Shown here piece by piece: positions 34,562 to 43,597 of a stretch of DNA of 64,000 nucleotides (position 1 is its first letter; each line of letters opens with the position of its first letter). Source of the stretch: Anaerosolibacter sp. (GTDB lineage: Bacteria; Bacillota; Clostridia; Peptostreptococcales; Thermotaleaceae); assembly GCF_029240175.1 (NCBI RefSeq), contig NZ_JARBTM010000011.1, positions 62,001-126,000 of the forward strand. Direction: 5' to 3'. The notes under the pieces were generated by a model. That model was not told the origin of the DNA and searched no databases. It saw only the letters and a list, made by a program, of their open reading frames with translations. Both the position numbers and the translations under genes were made by a program.

Positions 34562-35437
34562 ATGAGAATTACAAGAAGGAAGCTAAAACAGGAATATAAG
34601 AGCAAAAGCGTTGGACTTACAGTGGCTTTTACTATCTTATTGCCTATGCTCTCGATTTATTTAGGGTATACGGCTTTTAAGCTTTTCATCGTGCCAGGTA
34701 TGCAGCCAAAGGAACAACCGCAGCAATCTAGCGTCATGCCATCTGAACAAGCTGTTGTAGAAACCCAAAACAGCAGCGAGGCTATTCCTGATGAAGAAGT
34801 ATCAGAAGAAGCATTTGTAACAACTTTTGAATTAGAAGGCTTAAATTTCTATAGCATTCAGACCGGAAAATTTACCACCACTGAAAATGCAGAAACTATG
34901 AAAACAGAATTGAATAGGAAGGGATATCAGGGATATGTATATCAAAATGATGGATATAAAGTGATTGCAATTTCATCTCTATCTCGCACTGGGATAGAGG
35001 TAGAACTCCAAAAGATACGTAAAGCGTATCCTGACGCATATATTACATCAATAAATATACCTGCCCAACAGATAAAGTATGAGAAGGATGATGGAAAAAA
35101 TACACTAAGCATTGAAACACAGCGTGATAAATTCATAGATATCCTTTTGGAAATGTCTGAACATGGAGATCAAATGCTAAAGGAAAATGTCGATGCTGAA
35201 CGGATAAGGACTATAGCCAATGAAAACATAACTGCACTTGAAAGTATCAAGAACGAATTGAACAATATTTCGACAACGTCGAGTGTGGGAGAATTAACTC
35301 AAAAACTTATAAAAGTAATTGATGTAGGTCTAATACATTTAAATGAGGCAAAACAGTCAGGAAGCAATTTTGATTACCAAGGAGCTTTAAATGAGATTTT
35401 ATATGAATACTTGGCTTTTACCATGAACAGTAAATAG
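34562..35437 (+). CDS. Membrane-anchored SPOR-domain protein
   Basis: A single N-terminal membrane helix ('LTVAFTILLPMLSIYLGYTA') is followed by a Gln/Glu/Ser-rich linker and a SPOR-like domain ('FYSIQTGKFTTTENAETMKT', 'YQGYVYQNDGYKVIAISSLS'). SPOR domains bind glycan strands lacking stem peptides, at septa or in spore cortex. The C-terminal 100 residues are helical with no known motif. GGGGGGAAGG precedes the ATG, which is 11 bases after dinB, so the genes are probably co-transcribed. Confidence 0.85.
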   Translation: MRITRRKLKQEYKSKSVGLTVAFTILLPMLSIYLGYTAFKLFIVPGMQPKEQPQQSSVMPSEQAVVETQNSSEAIPDEEVSEEAFVTTFELEGLNFYSIQTGKFTTTENAETMKTELNRKGYQGYVYQNDGYKVIAISSLSRTGIEVELQKIRKAYPDAYITSINIPAQQIKYEKDDGKNTLSIETQRDKFIDILLEMSEHGDQMLKENVDAERIRTIANENITALESIKNELNNISTTSSVGELTQKLIKVIDVGLIHLNEAKQSGSNFDYQGALNEILYEYLAFTMNSK

Positions 35438-35533
35438 AAGCAGAAAATTCATGATTAAAAAGATGCACTATTATCTAAGAAAATTAAACGATATAGGGAT
35501 TCTGAATTGTTCTAGAAAGAGAGGTGGTTAGAA

Positions 35534-36001
35534 ATGGAGAATAAAATATCTTCGGAAAGTCTAAAACTGGAATTTGAGGTGGCGAAAGAAGATTTTTCAA
35601 GGGCTGGGGAAGCATCAAGCAATATTAAGAAGGTTCTTAGACAATTGGGAATCGATGCACAGATTATCCGGAGAGTTGCAATTGCTACCTATGAAGCAGA
35701 AATCAATATTGTAATTCACTCAGAAGGAGGTAAAATCACATTATATATCTATCCTGAATTCATTCAGATTACAGCAGCAGACAAGGGACCTGGTATTGAG
35801 AATATTGAACTTGCTATGAAAGAAGGTTTCTCTACAGCATCTAACAGAGTGAGGGAACTTGGCTTTGGTGCAGGGATGGGTCTTCCTAACATGAAAAGAT
35901 GTTGTGATACATTTACGATTGAATCTGAGAGAGGTAAATCAACAGTAGTAACAATGCTGATAAATATGAACAAAGGTGGAGATAACCATGATAATCATTA
36001 A
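35534..36001 (+). CDS. RsbW/SpoIIAB-like anti-sigma ATPase domain protein
   Basis: GHKL ATP-binding protein (HATPase_c_2) resembling serine-kinase anti-sigma factors: 'AIATYEAEINIVIHSEGG' (N box), 'ITAADKGPGIENIELAM' (G1) and 'GFGAGMGLPNMKRCCDTFTI' (G2). 155 residues. It heads a conserved module: this ATPase, a DRTGG protein, a PHP phosphoesterase and a second HATPase, with starts overlapping or within 2 bases. The module is often next to [FeFe]-hydrogenase or Nuo-like genes in Clostridia; here it sits next to rnf. AGAGAGGTGG lies upstream of the ATG. Confidence 0.85.
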   Translation: MENKISSESLKLEFEVAKEDFSRAGEASSNIKKVLRQLGIDAQIIRRVAIATYEAEINIVIHSEGGKITLYIYPEFIQITAADKGPGIENIELAMKEGFSTASNRVRELGFGAGMGLPNMKRCCDTFTIESERGKSTVVTMLINMNKGGDNHDNH

Positions 36002-36326
36002 AGATTTAGTTGATAAATACGATTTTCGCATAGTAACAGGGGAAGAGCATATAAATCGTGAGATTAGAGGTTTATACTGCTGTGATCTGTTAAGCTGGGT
36101 AATGTCACATGCCAAGCAGCAAGATGCATGGATTACTGTACAAACACATACCAATATTGTCGCAGTTGCAGCGCTGTTAGATATTGGTTGTATAATTATA
36201 CCTGAGAATATCACAATTGAAAGTGAAACAATATCTAAAGCGGTTGAAGAAGGTGTTGTCATCTTGCGAACACCATTAAGCGCATATCATATTTTTTGCT
36301 GTTTTCAAGAATTAGGACTCAAATGA
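35988..36326 (+). CDS. DRTGG-domain protein
   Basis: A 112-residue stand-alone DRTGG domain ('IKDLVDKYDFRIVTGEEHIN', 'IRGLYCCDLLSWVMSHAK', 'WITVQTHTNIVAVAALLDIG', 'CIIIPENI'). DRTGG domains also occur in phosphotransacetylase and CBS proteins, where they are probably ligand-binding and regulatory. ATG 35988 (GGTGGAG upstream) overlaps the previous gene by 14 bases, which indicates coupling; the track's GTG 35976 lies in that ribosome binding site. The biological role is unproven. Confidence 0.85.
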   Translation: MIIIKDLVDKYDFRIVTGEEHINREIRGLYCCDLLSWVMSHAKQQDAWITVQTHTNIVAVAALLDIGCIIIPENITIESETISKAVEEGVVILRTPLSAYHIFCCFQELGLK

Positions 36327-36327
36327 T

Positions 36328-37059
36328 ATGAAAATTGCTATAGATTTCCATATACATACAGCCCTTTCACCATGTGGTGATGAGGATATGACACCAAATA
36401 ACATCATCGGTATGAGTGTCCTTAAAGGCTTGGATGCTATTGCAATAACAGACCATAATACCATTGAAAATTGTGATGCATGTATGACTGTAGGTCTCAA
36501 ACATAATCTCATTGTAATCCCTGGAATGGAGCTGCAGACAAAGGAAGAAGTACATCTTTTATGTCTATTCAAGAATTTATCAGCAGCGAAAGAATTTCAA
36601 AACAAGGTATATGAAAAAATGAGTATAAAGGAGAATTTATCGGAATTATTTGGAAAGCAGATAATATATGATGACAAAGACCAGCCTGTAGGGGAAAATA
36701 GACGAATGTTAATTTCATCTGTCAATATGTCACTCGAGGAAGCATTTAGAGATGTAGATTTACTAGAAGGGGTTGTTATTCCAGCCCATGTAGATAAAAG
36801 TTCCTATAGTATTATCGCAAATCTTGGATTTATTCCCCCGAATTTACCCATATCTATAATAGAAATATCAAAAAATGGCAATCATGGAGCATTGATGAAG
36901 AAGTTCCATTTCTTGCAAAGATATAAATCCTTAAGGAATTCTGATGCTCATTATTTGCATGACATTTTAGAGAGAGAAAGCTTTATAGAAGTGGAGGAAA
37001 AAAGCATTTTTGGCATATTGGAGGCACTAAAAGCTGGAAATATTATTGGAGGCAGCTAA
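36328..37059 (+). CDS. PHP-domain metal-dependent phosphoesterase
   Basis: Polymerase-and-histidinol-phosphatase fold with metal ligands visible in 'DFHIHTALSPCGDEDMTP', 'LDAIAITDHNTIENCDA', 'VIPGMELQTKEEVHLLCLF', 'VIPAHVDKSSYS' and 'LRNSDAHYLHDI'. Related proteins hydrolyse small phosphoesters such as nucleoside 3',5'-bisphosphate or histidinol phosphate; the substrate here is unknown. 243 residues. It starts 1 base after the DRTGG stop, third gene of the four-gene module. Confidence 0.88.
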   Translation: MKIAIDFHIHTALSPCGDEDMTPNNIIGMSVLKGLDAIAITDHNTIENCDACMTVGLKHNLIVIPGMELQTKEEVHLLCLFKNLSAAKEFQNKVYEKMSIKENLSELFGKQIIYDDKDQPVGENRRMLISSVNMSLEEAFRDVDLLEGVVIPAHVDKSSYSIIANLGFIPPNLPISIIEISKNGNHGALMKKFHFLQRYKSLRNSDAHYLHDILERESFIEVEEKSIFGILEALKAGNIIGGS

Positions 37060-37061
37060 GG

Positions 37062-37616
37062 ATGAGAGAGCTATCATTACATATTTTAGACATTGCTCAA
37101 AACAGCATAACAGCAGAATCAACTTTTATTGAAATTGAAGTGCATGAGGATACGATAAATGATGAGATCATCATAAATATCATAGATAATGGCAAGGGAA
37201 TGGATGAGAGTTTTTTGAAAAGTGTAGCAGATCCCTTTGTTACAACAAGAAAGACTAGGAAGGTAGGATTAGGAATTTCATTATTTAAAGCTGCTGCTGA
37301 GATGTGCAATGGCAGGTTTGAAATACATTCAAAGCTTGGCAGCGGCACTACTGTTACGGCACGATTTCAGCGCAGTCATATCGACCTAGTACCGTTGGGA
37401 AATATGGCGGAGACGATGATCACATTAATCATGGCAAATGAAATGATTGATTATGTATATAAACATATTTTTGATGGAAAAACATTTGTTTTTGATACGA
37501 GAGAGGTGAGACTGGTATTGGAAAGCGTGCCGTTAGGAGATCTTGGAGTATTGCAATGGATAAGAGACCATATTGATGAAGGAATTTGTGAAATAAAAAG
37601 AGTCTACGTTGAATAG
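37062..37616 (+). CDS. HATPase_c (histidine-kinase-like) ATP-binding protein
   Basis: Fourth gene of the module. The GHKL fold is visible as 'LSLHILDIAQNSITAESTFI' (N box), 'INIIDNGKGMDESFLKSVAD' (G1) and 'RKVGLGISLFKAAAEMCNG' (G2), without a dimerisation/phosphoacceptor domain. The C-terminal 80 residues are a small unassigned domain. It starts 2 bases after the PHP gene. Such stand-alone ATPases next to hydrogenase or Nuo genes have no demonstrated role; sensing of redox or energy state is a guess. Confidence 0.85.
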   Translation: MRELSLHILDIAQNSITAESTFIEIEVHEDTINDEIIINIIDNGKGMDESFLKSVADPFVTTRKTRKVGLGISLFKAAAEMCNGRFEIHSKLGSGTTVTARFQRSHIDLVPLGNMAETMITLIMANEMIDYVYKHIFDGKTFVFDTREVRLVLESVPLGDLGVLQWIRDHIDEGICEIKRVYVE

Positions 37617-37671
37617 AGCAGCGAGTGGGAATGAAACAATGTAAGATATCCCTGAGGTGACTCATCATTTA

Positions 37672-37700
37672 TTGACATAATTCTTCGTAAGTTATATCAT
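37672..37700 (+). promoter_or_regulatory. Promoter of the rnf operon
   Basis: TTGACA, 17-base spacer, TATCAT. Confidence 0.75.
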
Positions 37701-37814
37701 AGAAGTAAGGTTCATGTTAAGTAGTTTATTTTTTTTTATATGAGCTTCTATATTTTTTTGAATGATTCTAATTTATTTTTACTAACGCATGGTGTATACA
37801 GTAGACAAAAAAAT

Positions 37815-37832
37815 GAGTTAGTATTTTAACAA
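37815..37832. promoter_or_regulatory. Candidate Rex-like operator in rnf leader
   Basis: GAGTTAGTATTTTAACAA matches 15 of 18 positions of the palindromic Rex consensus TTGTTAA-W4-TTAACAA. Rex senses NADH/NAD+. It lies about 110 bases downstream of the promoter, so if real it would act as a roadblock. Confidence 0.3.
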
Positions 37833-37919
37833 TGCAGGATATTCAAAAAAGGTATAGAAATATTTTTATTTGTGGCAATACTTAGTTATATAATTTTTTA
37901 ATAATGAGGGGTGAAAAAA

Positions 37920-39242
37920 ATGGGTTTCTTGTCCTTTAGGGGTGGAGTACATCCACCACATTTTAAAGAAGCGACTACTCGCTTAAAGGTAGAGAAAGCT
38001 AAGGAACCAGCAGTTGTTACTATTCCTCTTCAGCAGCATATCGGGGCACCTTGTGAGCCGATTGTTAAAGTTGGAGATCAGGTAAAAGTAGGACAAAAGA
38101 TTGGCGAGACATCTGCATTTGTATCTACACCAGTGCATAGTAGTGTATCAGGTACGGTAAAGCAAATTGCACGTATGCTTACACCAACTGGGGAAGCTGT
38201 CTGTATAGTTATTGAATCGGATGGATTGAACACTGTTCACGAAAACGTTATCCCGAAAGGGGATATTTCGAATCTTTCCGGTAAAGAGATTTTAAGCATT
38301 ATAAAAGATGCTGGAATTGTTGGGATGGGTGGAGCTGCATTCCCAACCCATGTAAAATTGTCTCCTCCACCAGAAAAGAAGATAGAAGAAATTGTTCTTA
38401 ATGGTGCAGAGTGTGAACCTTATTTGACGGCTGACCATAGGTTAATGCTTGAAAATCCTGATGATATCATCTATGGGTTAAAAGCGATGATGAAAGTTCT
38501 AAATGTTACAAAAGCTTACATTGGTATAGAAGATAACAAACCTGATGCCATTGAAAGCATGAAAAGAGCTGTTGAGAAAGAATCAGGCATCCAAGTTGTA
38601 GGACTTCATACAAAGTATCCTCAAGGTGCTGAAAAACAGTTGATTTATGCATGTACAAAAAAAGAGGTTCCATCTGGCGGACTTCCAATGGACGTTGGTG
38701 TTGTCGTAAATAATGTAGGAACAGCTGCAGCGATTGCTAACGTGATTAAGACTGGAATGCCTTTGGTTGAAAGAATTGCTACGATTACAGGAAAAGGTAT
38801 CAAAGATCCTAAAAACCTGTTAATTAAGATTGGAACTCCATTTAAAGAAATTATTGAGCAGTGCGGTGGCTATAATGGAAATCCCGGGAAGGTTATCATG
38901 GGGGGACCTATGATGGGGCTAGCTCAATATACTGATGAAATTCCTGCGATTAAAGGAACATCAGGAATATTAGTATTATCACAAGAAGAAGCTAGATTAC
39001 CAGAACCGAAACCATGTATTCGATGTGGAAAATGTGTTGAAATTTGTCCGGCGTTTATTCAGCCGTTGTATATCAGTGCATATGCTCTGCAAAACATGCA
39101 TGAAACAGCAGAGAAGTATAACGCCCTTGACTGTATAGAATGTGGCTCTTGTTCTTTCATATGTCCTTCAAAAAGGCCATTGCTACAGTCAATAAGAGTA
39201 TCTAAGCGTGAAATTATCGCGAAGAAAAGAAAGACGAAGTAA
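37920..39242 (+). CDS. rnfC: Rnf complex subunit C
   Basis: NADH-binding, FMN- and iron-sulfur-containing subunit of the Rnf ferredoxin:NAD+ oxidoreductase, an ion-pumping complex. It has a barrel-sandwich N-terminus ('TIPLQQHIGAPCEPIVKVGD'), a Nuo51-like NADH/FMN fold ('GIVGMGGAAFPTHVKLSPP', 'LNGAECEPYLTADHRLML') and two C-terminal 4Fe-4S motifs ('CIRCGKCVEICPA', 'CIECGSCSFICPS'). 440 residues. ATG 37920 follows GAGGGGTGA; GTG 37911 is inside that site. First gene of rnfCDGEAB. Confidence 0.97.
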   Translation: MGFLSFRGGVHPPHFKEATTRLKVEKAKEPAVVTIPLQQHIGAPCEPIVKVGDQVKVGQKIGETSAFVSTPVHSSVSGTVKQIARMLTPTGEAVCIVIESDGLNTVHENVIPKGDISNLSGKEILSIIKDAGIVGMGGAAFPTHVKLSPPPEKKIEEIVLNGAECEPYLTADHRLMLENPDDIIYGLKAMMKVLNVTKAYIGIEDNKPDAIESMKRAVEKESGIQVVGLHTKYPQGAEKQLIYACTKKEVPSGGLPMDVGVVVNNVGTAAAIANVIKTGMPLVERIATITGKGIKDPKNLLIKIGTPFKEIIEQCGGYNGNPGKVIMGGPMMGLAQYTDEIPAIKGTSGILVLSQEEARLPEPKPCIRCGKCVEICPAFIQPLYISAYALQNMHETAEKYNALDCIECGSCSFICPSKRPLLQSIRVSKREIIAKKRKTK

Positions 39243-39256
39243 TGGAGGGGATTCGT

Positions 39257-40201
39257 ATGGATAATAGATTAATTGTATCTTCATCTCCCCATTTGCGGGC
39301 AGATGATTCAATTAACCGCATTATGCGGGATGTTGTAATTGCACTACTTCCGGCTACATTAGCAGGTATTTATTTTTTTAGAATGGGCGCAGTAAAAGTA
39401 ATTCTTGCAGCAATAATAGCTGCTGTTGTTACTGAGGCTGTGATTCAAAAAGTGAGGAAACAGCCTGTTACGATTAACGATTGGAGTGCTGTGGTAACAG
39501 GATTACTTCTGGCATTTAATATACCAGCTACAGCACCCTGGTGGTTACCTGTAATTGGTTCTATTTTCGCTATTGCTATCGTAAAACATACTTTTGGCGG
39601 TTTAGGCCACAATTTTATGAATCCAGCTTTGGCAGCTCGTGCTATGCTTTTGGCATCCTGGCCTGTACCTATGACTAATTGGGTTACACCTGGTGCAGAC
39701 GCTGTAAGCACAGCGACACCGTTAGCCCTGATCAGTGGTACTGAAGCGGCGGGACAGGCACTGCCTTCAATGGTAGATTTACTCATAGGGAATGTGGGTG
39801 GATGTATCGGAGAAACCTCTGCTATACTTTTAATACTAGGTGGCGTATATCTGATTTTTAGGGGTGTAATCACACCGAGAATTCCAGTGATTTATATTTC
39901 AACAGTTGCAGTGTTAACATTCGTATTGGGTGGAGGATTTAGTCTCCAATATATGATCTATCAAGTGTTAGCTGGCGGATTGATGCTTGGTGCTTTCTAC
40001 ATGGCTACCGATTATGCATCTTCACCTGTAACACCTAAAGGGCAAGTGATTTATGCTTTAGGATGTGGTATCCTAACAAGTATTATAAGACTTTATGGAG
40101 GATATCCAGAGGGAGTATCCTACTCAATACTGTTAATGAACGTGGCTGCGCCGCTTATCGATAAGTATACCAGCCCAAGAGTATTTGGGGAGGTGAAGTA
40201 A
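39257..40201 (+). CDS. rnfD: Rnf complex subunit D
   Basis: Integral membrane subunit with about nine helices, related to NqrB, that takes part in ion translocation. The covalent FMN attachment site is seen in 'DAVSTATPLALISG', where the Thr of STATP would be flavinylated by an ApbE-type transferase; an apbE gene lies at 57299. ATG 39257 follows GGAGGGG, which starts at the rnfC stop; the track start at 39242 would overlap it. Confidence 0.96.
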   Translation: MDNRLIVSSSPHLRADDSINRIMRDVVIALLPATLAGIYFFRMGAVKVILAAIIAAVVTEAVIQKVRKQPVTINDWSAVVTGLLLAFNIPATAPWWLPVIGSIFAIAIVKHTFGGLGHNFMNPALAARAMLLASWPVPMTNWVTPGADAVSTATPLALISGTEAAGQALPSMVDLLIGNVGGCIGETSAILLILGGVYLIFRGVITPRIPVIYISTVAVLTFVLGGGFSLQYMIYQVLAGGLMLGAFYMATDYASSPVTPKGQVIYALGCGILTSIIRLYGGYPEGVSYSILLMNVAAPLIDKYTSPRVFGEVK

Positions 40202-40765
40202 ATGCGAGATATAATAAGATTAGGATTAATATTATTGCTCATTACAGCTGTGGCAGCAGCAGTACTTGCATGGACCAATGATGTGACGATGGAGCCTATC
40301 GCGGATCAAGTGCTTCAAGCGAATATTACTGCCCGCCAGAGTGTCCTATCGGATGCCAGTGAATTTGAAGAGATGTCAACAGATACGTTTGCAGGTTATG
40401 CGAATGTTTTAGAAGTATATAAAGGCCTTAAAGATGGGCAAGTGGTTGGATACACTATAAAGACGAATCCTAGTGGATATGCCGGACCAATAGAAGTGAT
40501 GATCGGTATTTCTGTAGATGGAGTAATCCAAGGTGTTAGCGTAGGAAATCATTCCGAAACACCTGGATTAGGCGCAAAAGCATCCGATGACCAATTTAAG
40601 AATCAGTATAATGACAAGAAAGCTGAAGGCCAAATTGATGTTATCAAAGCTGGAACACCGAAAGATAATGAAATTATTTCAATTTCTGGCGCAACAATTA
40701 CTTCCAGAGCCGTTACAGCGGGTGTAAATGCTGCTATTCAATTATATAATGAAGCACTGAAATAG
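40202..40765 (+). CDS. rnfG: Rnf complex subunit G (FMN-binding)
   Basis: Single-pass membrane protein with an extracytoplasmic FMN_bind domain. An N-terminal helix ('LGLILLLITAVAAAVLAWTN') precedes 'GPIEVMIGISVDGVIQGVSV', 'ETPGLGAKASDDQF' and the flavinylation motif 'ISGATITSRAV', where Thr carries FMN. It passes electrons between RnfC/RnfD and RnfB/E. It starts immediately after the rnfD stop with GGGGAGGTGAAG upstream. Confidence 0.96.
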   Translation: MRDIIRLGLILLLITAVAAAVLAWTNDVTMEPIADQVLQANITARQSVLSDASEFEEMSTDTFAGYANVLEVYKGLKDGQVVGYTIKTNPSGYAGPIEVMIGISVDGVIQGVSVGNHSETPGLGAKASDDQFKNQYNDKKAEGQIDVIKAGTPKDNEIISISGATITSRAVTAGVNAAIQLYNEALK

Positions 40766-40781
40766 AATGTGGGGTGGTAAA

Positions 40782-41384
40782 ATGAAAATTGGCAATACAT
40801 TTCTAAGAGGAATTCTATATGACAATCCGATTTTTATACAATTGCTAGGTATGTGCCCAACCCTTGCAGTTACAACTTCTGCTGTAAATGGAGTGGGTAT
40901 GGGTCTTGCGACAACAGCAGTATTGTTAGGATCAAATGTGGTTATTGCGATGATAAAAAAGTTCATACCTGCTAAAATTCGTATACCTGCTTACGTTGTT
41001 GTAATAGCAACCTTTGTAACTGTTATCGGTTTATTGATGAAGGCATTTGTTCCAGCATTGGATAAAGCACTAGGCTTGTTTATCCCGTTAATTGTTGTTA
41101 ACTGTATCATTTTAGCAAGAGCAGAGGCATTTGCTTCTAAGAATTCAGTGCTTTTATCTGCAGTTGATGGAATTGGTATGGGGTTAGGATTTACAATCTC
41201 CTTAACAATACTAGGTTCAGTGAGAGAGATCCTTGGTGCAGGTTCTATATTTGGAAAAGCAATATTTGGCGCTTCATATCAACCTGCTTTGATCATGATT
41301 TTGCCTCCAGGAGCTTTCCTTGCTTTAGGATGCTTACTTGCTCTATACAACTGGACGGTTTCTAAAAAAGCAAATCAATTTTAA
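40782..41384 (+). CDS. rnfE: Rnf complex subunit E
   Basis: Membrane subunit with six predicted helices, homologous to NqrD and to RnfA, with which it forms an antiparallel pair binding an intramembrane iron centre. Family signatures are 'NPIFIQLLGMCPTLAVTTSA' with its conserved Cys, and 'IPLIVVNCIILARAEAFASK'. ATG 40782 follows GTGGGGTGG; the track start ATG 40767 lies in that site. Confidence 0.96.
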   Translation: MKIGNTFLRGILYDNPIFIQLLGMCPTLAVTTSAVNGVGMGLATTAVLLGSNVVIAMIKKFIPAKIRIPAYVVVIATFVTVIGLLMKAFVPALDKALGLFIPLIVVNCIILARAEAFASKNSVLLSAVDGIGMGLGFTISLTILGSVREILGAGSIFGKAIFGASYQPALIMILPPGAFLALGCLLALYNWTVSKKANQF

Positions 41385-41396
41385 GGGGGGATATTG

Positions 41397-41978
41397 ATGT
41401 CAGCAAGTGGATTATTTATTATATTTGTCAGTGCATTACTTGTTAATAACTTTGTTTTATCAAGGTTTCTAGGGATATGTCCTTTTTTAGGTGTTTCAAA
41501 ACAGGTTGAGACGGCTGCGGGTATGGGAATGGCCGTAACCTTCGTTATGACATTAGCCTCCATCATCACCTATCTTGTTCAAATCTTTATTTTAGATACA
41601 ATGGGCCTAGGCTACCTTCAAACAATAGCTTTTATTCTTGTTATAGCAGCATTGGTTCAATTTGTTGAGATGGTTATTCAGAAAACCAGCCCAACCCTCT
41701 ATCAAGCTTTAGGGGTGTATTTACCTCTAATCACTACAAACTGTGCTGTTTTAGGGGTTGCGTTATTAAATATTCAGTCTGAGTTTAATTTAATAGAAAC
41801 GATTGTAAATGCGATCGGTGCATCATTAGGATTCTCACTAGCGATTATCCTATTTGCAGGGATAAGAGAAAGATTAGAGATTGCAGACGTGCCAGCTGTT
41901 TTTAAAGGCTTTCCTATTGCACTCATAACAGCGAGTCTAATGTCGATTGCTTTCTTAGGCTTTACTGGACTCGTTTAG
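41397..41978 (+). CDS. rnfA: Rnf complex subunit A
   Basis: Six-helix membrane subunit paralogous to RnfE. Signatures: '[20 protein letters not shown]' and '[19 protein letters not shown]', each with a conserved Cys likely to ligate the intramembrane iron site. ATG 41397 follows AAGGGGGGAT; TTG 41394 in the track is 3 bases earlier and less likely. It lies 12 bases after rnfE. Confidence 0.96.
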   Translation: MSASGLFIIFVSALLVNNFVLSRFLGICPFLGVSKQVETAAGMGMAVTFVMTLASIITYLVQIFILDTMGLGYLQTIAFILVIAALVQFVEMVIQKTSPTLYQALGVYLPLITTNCAVLGVALLNIQSEFNLIETIVNAIGASLGFSLAIILFAGIRERLEIADVPAVFKGFPIALITASLMSIAFLGFTGLV

Positions 41979-41994
41979 ACAGGAGGGATACGAG

Positions 41995-42978
41995 ATGGAT
42001 TTAAATACATTATTACTTCCGGTTGCAGGATTGGGAGGATTAGGCTTGGTTTTTGGAGCTGGATTGGCATATGCTTCTCAAAAATTTGCTGTTGAGGTAG
42101 ACCCAAGGGTCGAGGCTATTCGGGATGTACTTCCAGGGGCTAACTGTGGTGGATGTGGCTATCCAGGATGTGATGGATTTGCCAATGCAGTTGCTGCTGG
42201 AAATGCACCTGTAACTGGGTGTCCAGTTGGCGGGGCAGATTGTGCTAAAAATATTGCAGAGATCATGGGTGTAGAAGCTGGAGATGCCGCAAAAAAGGTT
42301 GCCAGAGTTATTTGCAGCGGAGACACAAAAAACTGTAAAGAGAAATTTGACTATTTCGGAATTCAGGATTGTAAAGCTGCTGCAATGGTATCAGGTGGAA
42401 GCAAAAGTTGTGCTTATGGATGTTTAGGACTTGGAACATGTGTAAATGCATGTCAGTTCGATGCCATCGAAATAACGGATGGAAGAATAGCTAGAATTAT
42501 TCCAGAACGATGTACTGCATGCGGCAAATGTATTGAAGTTTGTCCAAAATCTGTGATTCACTTTGTACCCTTTGAGCAGGATGTGATCGTAGATTGTAAC
42601 AACGAAGAAGTAGGTAAGGTCGTTCGGCAAAAATGTAATGTAGGGTGTATAGCTTGCCAGATTTGTGTTAAAGCATGCCCTTTTGATGCCATGGAGTTTT
42701 CAAACAATTTGGCAAAGATCAACTATGAAAAATGTACAAATTGCATGATTTGTGCCGAAAAGTGCCCGACAAAAGCAATCTATGCGGATTTCGAAAAAAG
42801 AAGAAAGGCTGAGATTATTGAAGAAAATTGTATAGGTTGTACAATTTGTAAAAAACAGTGTCCAGTCGATGCTATTGAAGGAGAATTGAAACAAGTACAC
42901 AAGATTTTAGAAGATAAATGTATAGGTTGTGGAGCTTGTGAAGTGAAATGCCCTAAGAAAACGATTAAAATGAAATAA
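41995..42978 (+). CDS. rnfB: Rnf complex subunit B (polyferredoxin)
   Basis: Ferredoxin-accepting subunit. An N-terminal membrane helix is followed by the 'GANCGGCGYPGCDGFANAVA' iron-sulfur domain and a string of CxxCxxCxxxCP motifs ('CTACGKCIEVCPK', 'CIACQICVKACPF', 'CTNCMICAEKCPT', 'CIGCTICKKQCPV', 'CIGCGACEVKCPK'). With 327 residues it is the long Clostridial form with extra clusters compared with proteobacterial RnfB. The operon order C-D-G-E-A-B is the standard Clostridial one. Confidence 0.97.
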   Translation: MDLNTLLLPVAGLGGLGLVFGAGLAYASQKFAVEVDPRVEAIRDVLPGANCGGCGYPGCDGFANAVAAGNAPVTGCPVGGADCAKNIAEIMGVEAGDAAKKVARVICSGDTKNCKEKFDYFGIQDCKAAAMVSGGSKSCAYGCLGLGTCVNACQFDAIEITDGRIARIIPERCTACGKCIEVCPKSVIHFVPFEQDVIVDCNNEEVGKVVRQKCNVGCIACQICVKACPFDAMEFSNNLAKINYEKCTNCMICAEKCPTKAIYADFEKRRKAEIIEENCIGCTICKKQCPVDAIEGELKQVHKILEDKCIGCGACEVKCPKKTIKMK

Positions 42979-42985
42979 AATGAAA

Positions 42986-43020
42986 TAGAACATGCTCGCA
43001 GTGGGCATGTTCTATTTTTA
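42986..43020 (+). terminator. Terminator of the rnf operon
   Basis: TAGAACATGC pairs with GCATGTTCTA; followed by five T. Confidence 0.88.
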
Positions 43021-43201
43021 AGATCGAGTAATTATGGTATTTATATGAAAAAAATACTACTTGTCATTGAAATATCAAAATGTTAAACTTAAACTGTGTT
43101 TAAAGGAAAAACATAGTTTTCCTAAAAAAATCTCCCTATTCTTGAGTAAACTAGTTATAGAGTATGTAGATTTTGGAAAAATTATTAGTAAATGTGAGTT
43201 G

Positions 43202-43582
43202 ATGAGTGTGACAAAATGGGACAAAATTTTGATCGTTAGTATCGTCATGTTCAGTATGATTGGATTATTTATTGTCAAAGAAATTAGTGTGAATAGTGGT
43301 AACTTATATCTAGTGATTGAGGTGGAGGGCAAGGAATACAAAAAGATATCCCTTGATGCCAATAAAGAGAAGGAATTGATTGAGATTAACTCAGAAGAGG
43401 GACATAATCTAATTGAAATTGAAGGATCGAGTGTAAGAATTACAGAAGCTGATTGTAAAGATCAACTATGTGTGAAAATGGGTTGGTTAGATAGAGCCAA
43501 TCAAATCAGCATTTGCCTGCCGAACAGGGTATCAATAAAGCTAATTACCAATAAATCAGATGTTGATATTATAAGCTATTAG
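43202..43582 (+). CDS. NusG domain II protein (EetA-like)
   Basis: Membrane-anchored protein with one N-terminal helix ('ILIVSIVMFSMIGLFIVKEI') and an extracytoplasmic NusG_II beta domain ('LYLVIEVEGKEYKKISLDAN', 'VRITEADCKDQLCVKMGWLD', 'ISICLPNRVSIKLI') with the family Cys pattern. From established knowledge, such proteins with a Gx-transporter partner correspond to EetA/EetB of the Listeria electron transfer locus. ATG 43202 is preferred to the track's 43061, whose extra 47 residues are basic and precede the anchor; GTG 43208 is also possible. Operon with the next gene. Confidence 0.82.
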   Translation: MSVTKWDKILIVSIVMFSMIGLFIVKEISVNSGNLYLVIEVEGKEYKKISLDANKEKELIEINSEEGHNLIEIEGSSVRITEADCKDQLCVKMGWLDRANQISICLPNRVSIKLITNKSDVDIISY

Positions 43583-43597
43583 GGTGTGATATGATAT

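Larger units (their letters stand above)
37617..37919. other. Intergenic leader of the rnf operon
   Basis: A/T-rich with no ORF. It holds the sigma-A promoter at 37672-37700, a candidate Rex-like inverted repeat at 37815-37832 and a GAGGGGTGA ribosome binding site before rnfC. The predicted 5' leader is over 200 bases long; no known riboswitch consensus was recognised in it. Confidence 0.6.

Noticed and set aside
43061-43201. N-terminal 47-residue extension of the NusG-II protein
   Set aside because: Basic, lacks a ribosome binding site, and would put a soluble segment before the membrane anchor; homologues start near the anchor.
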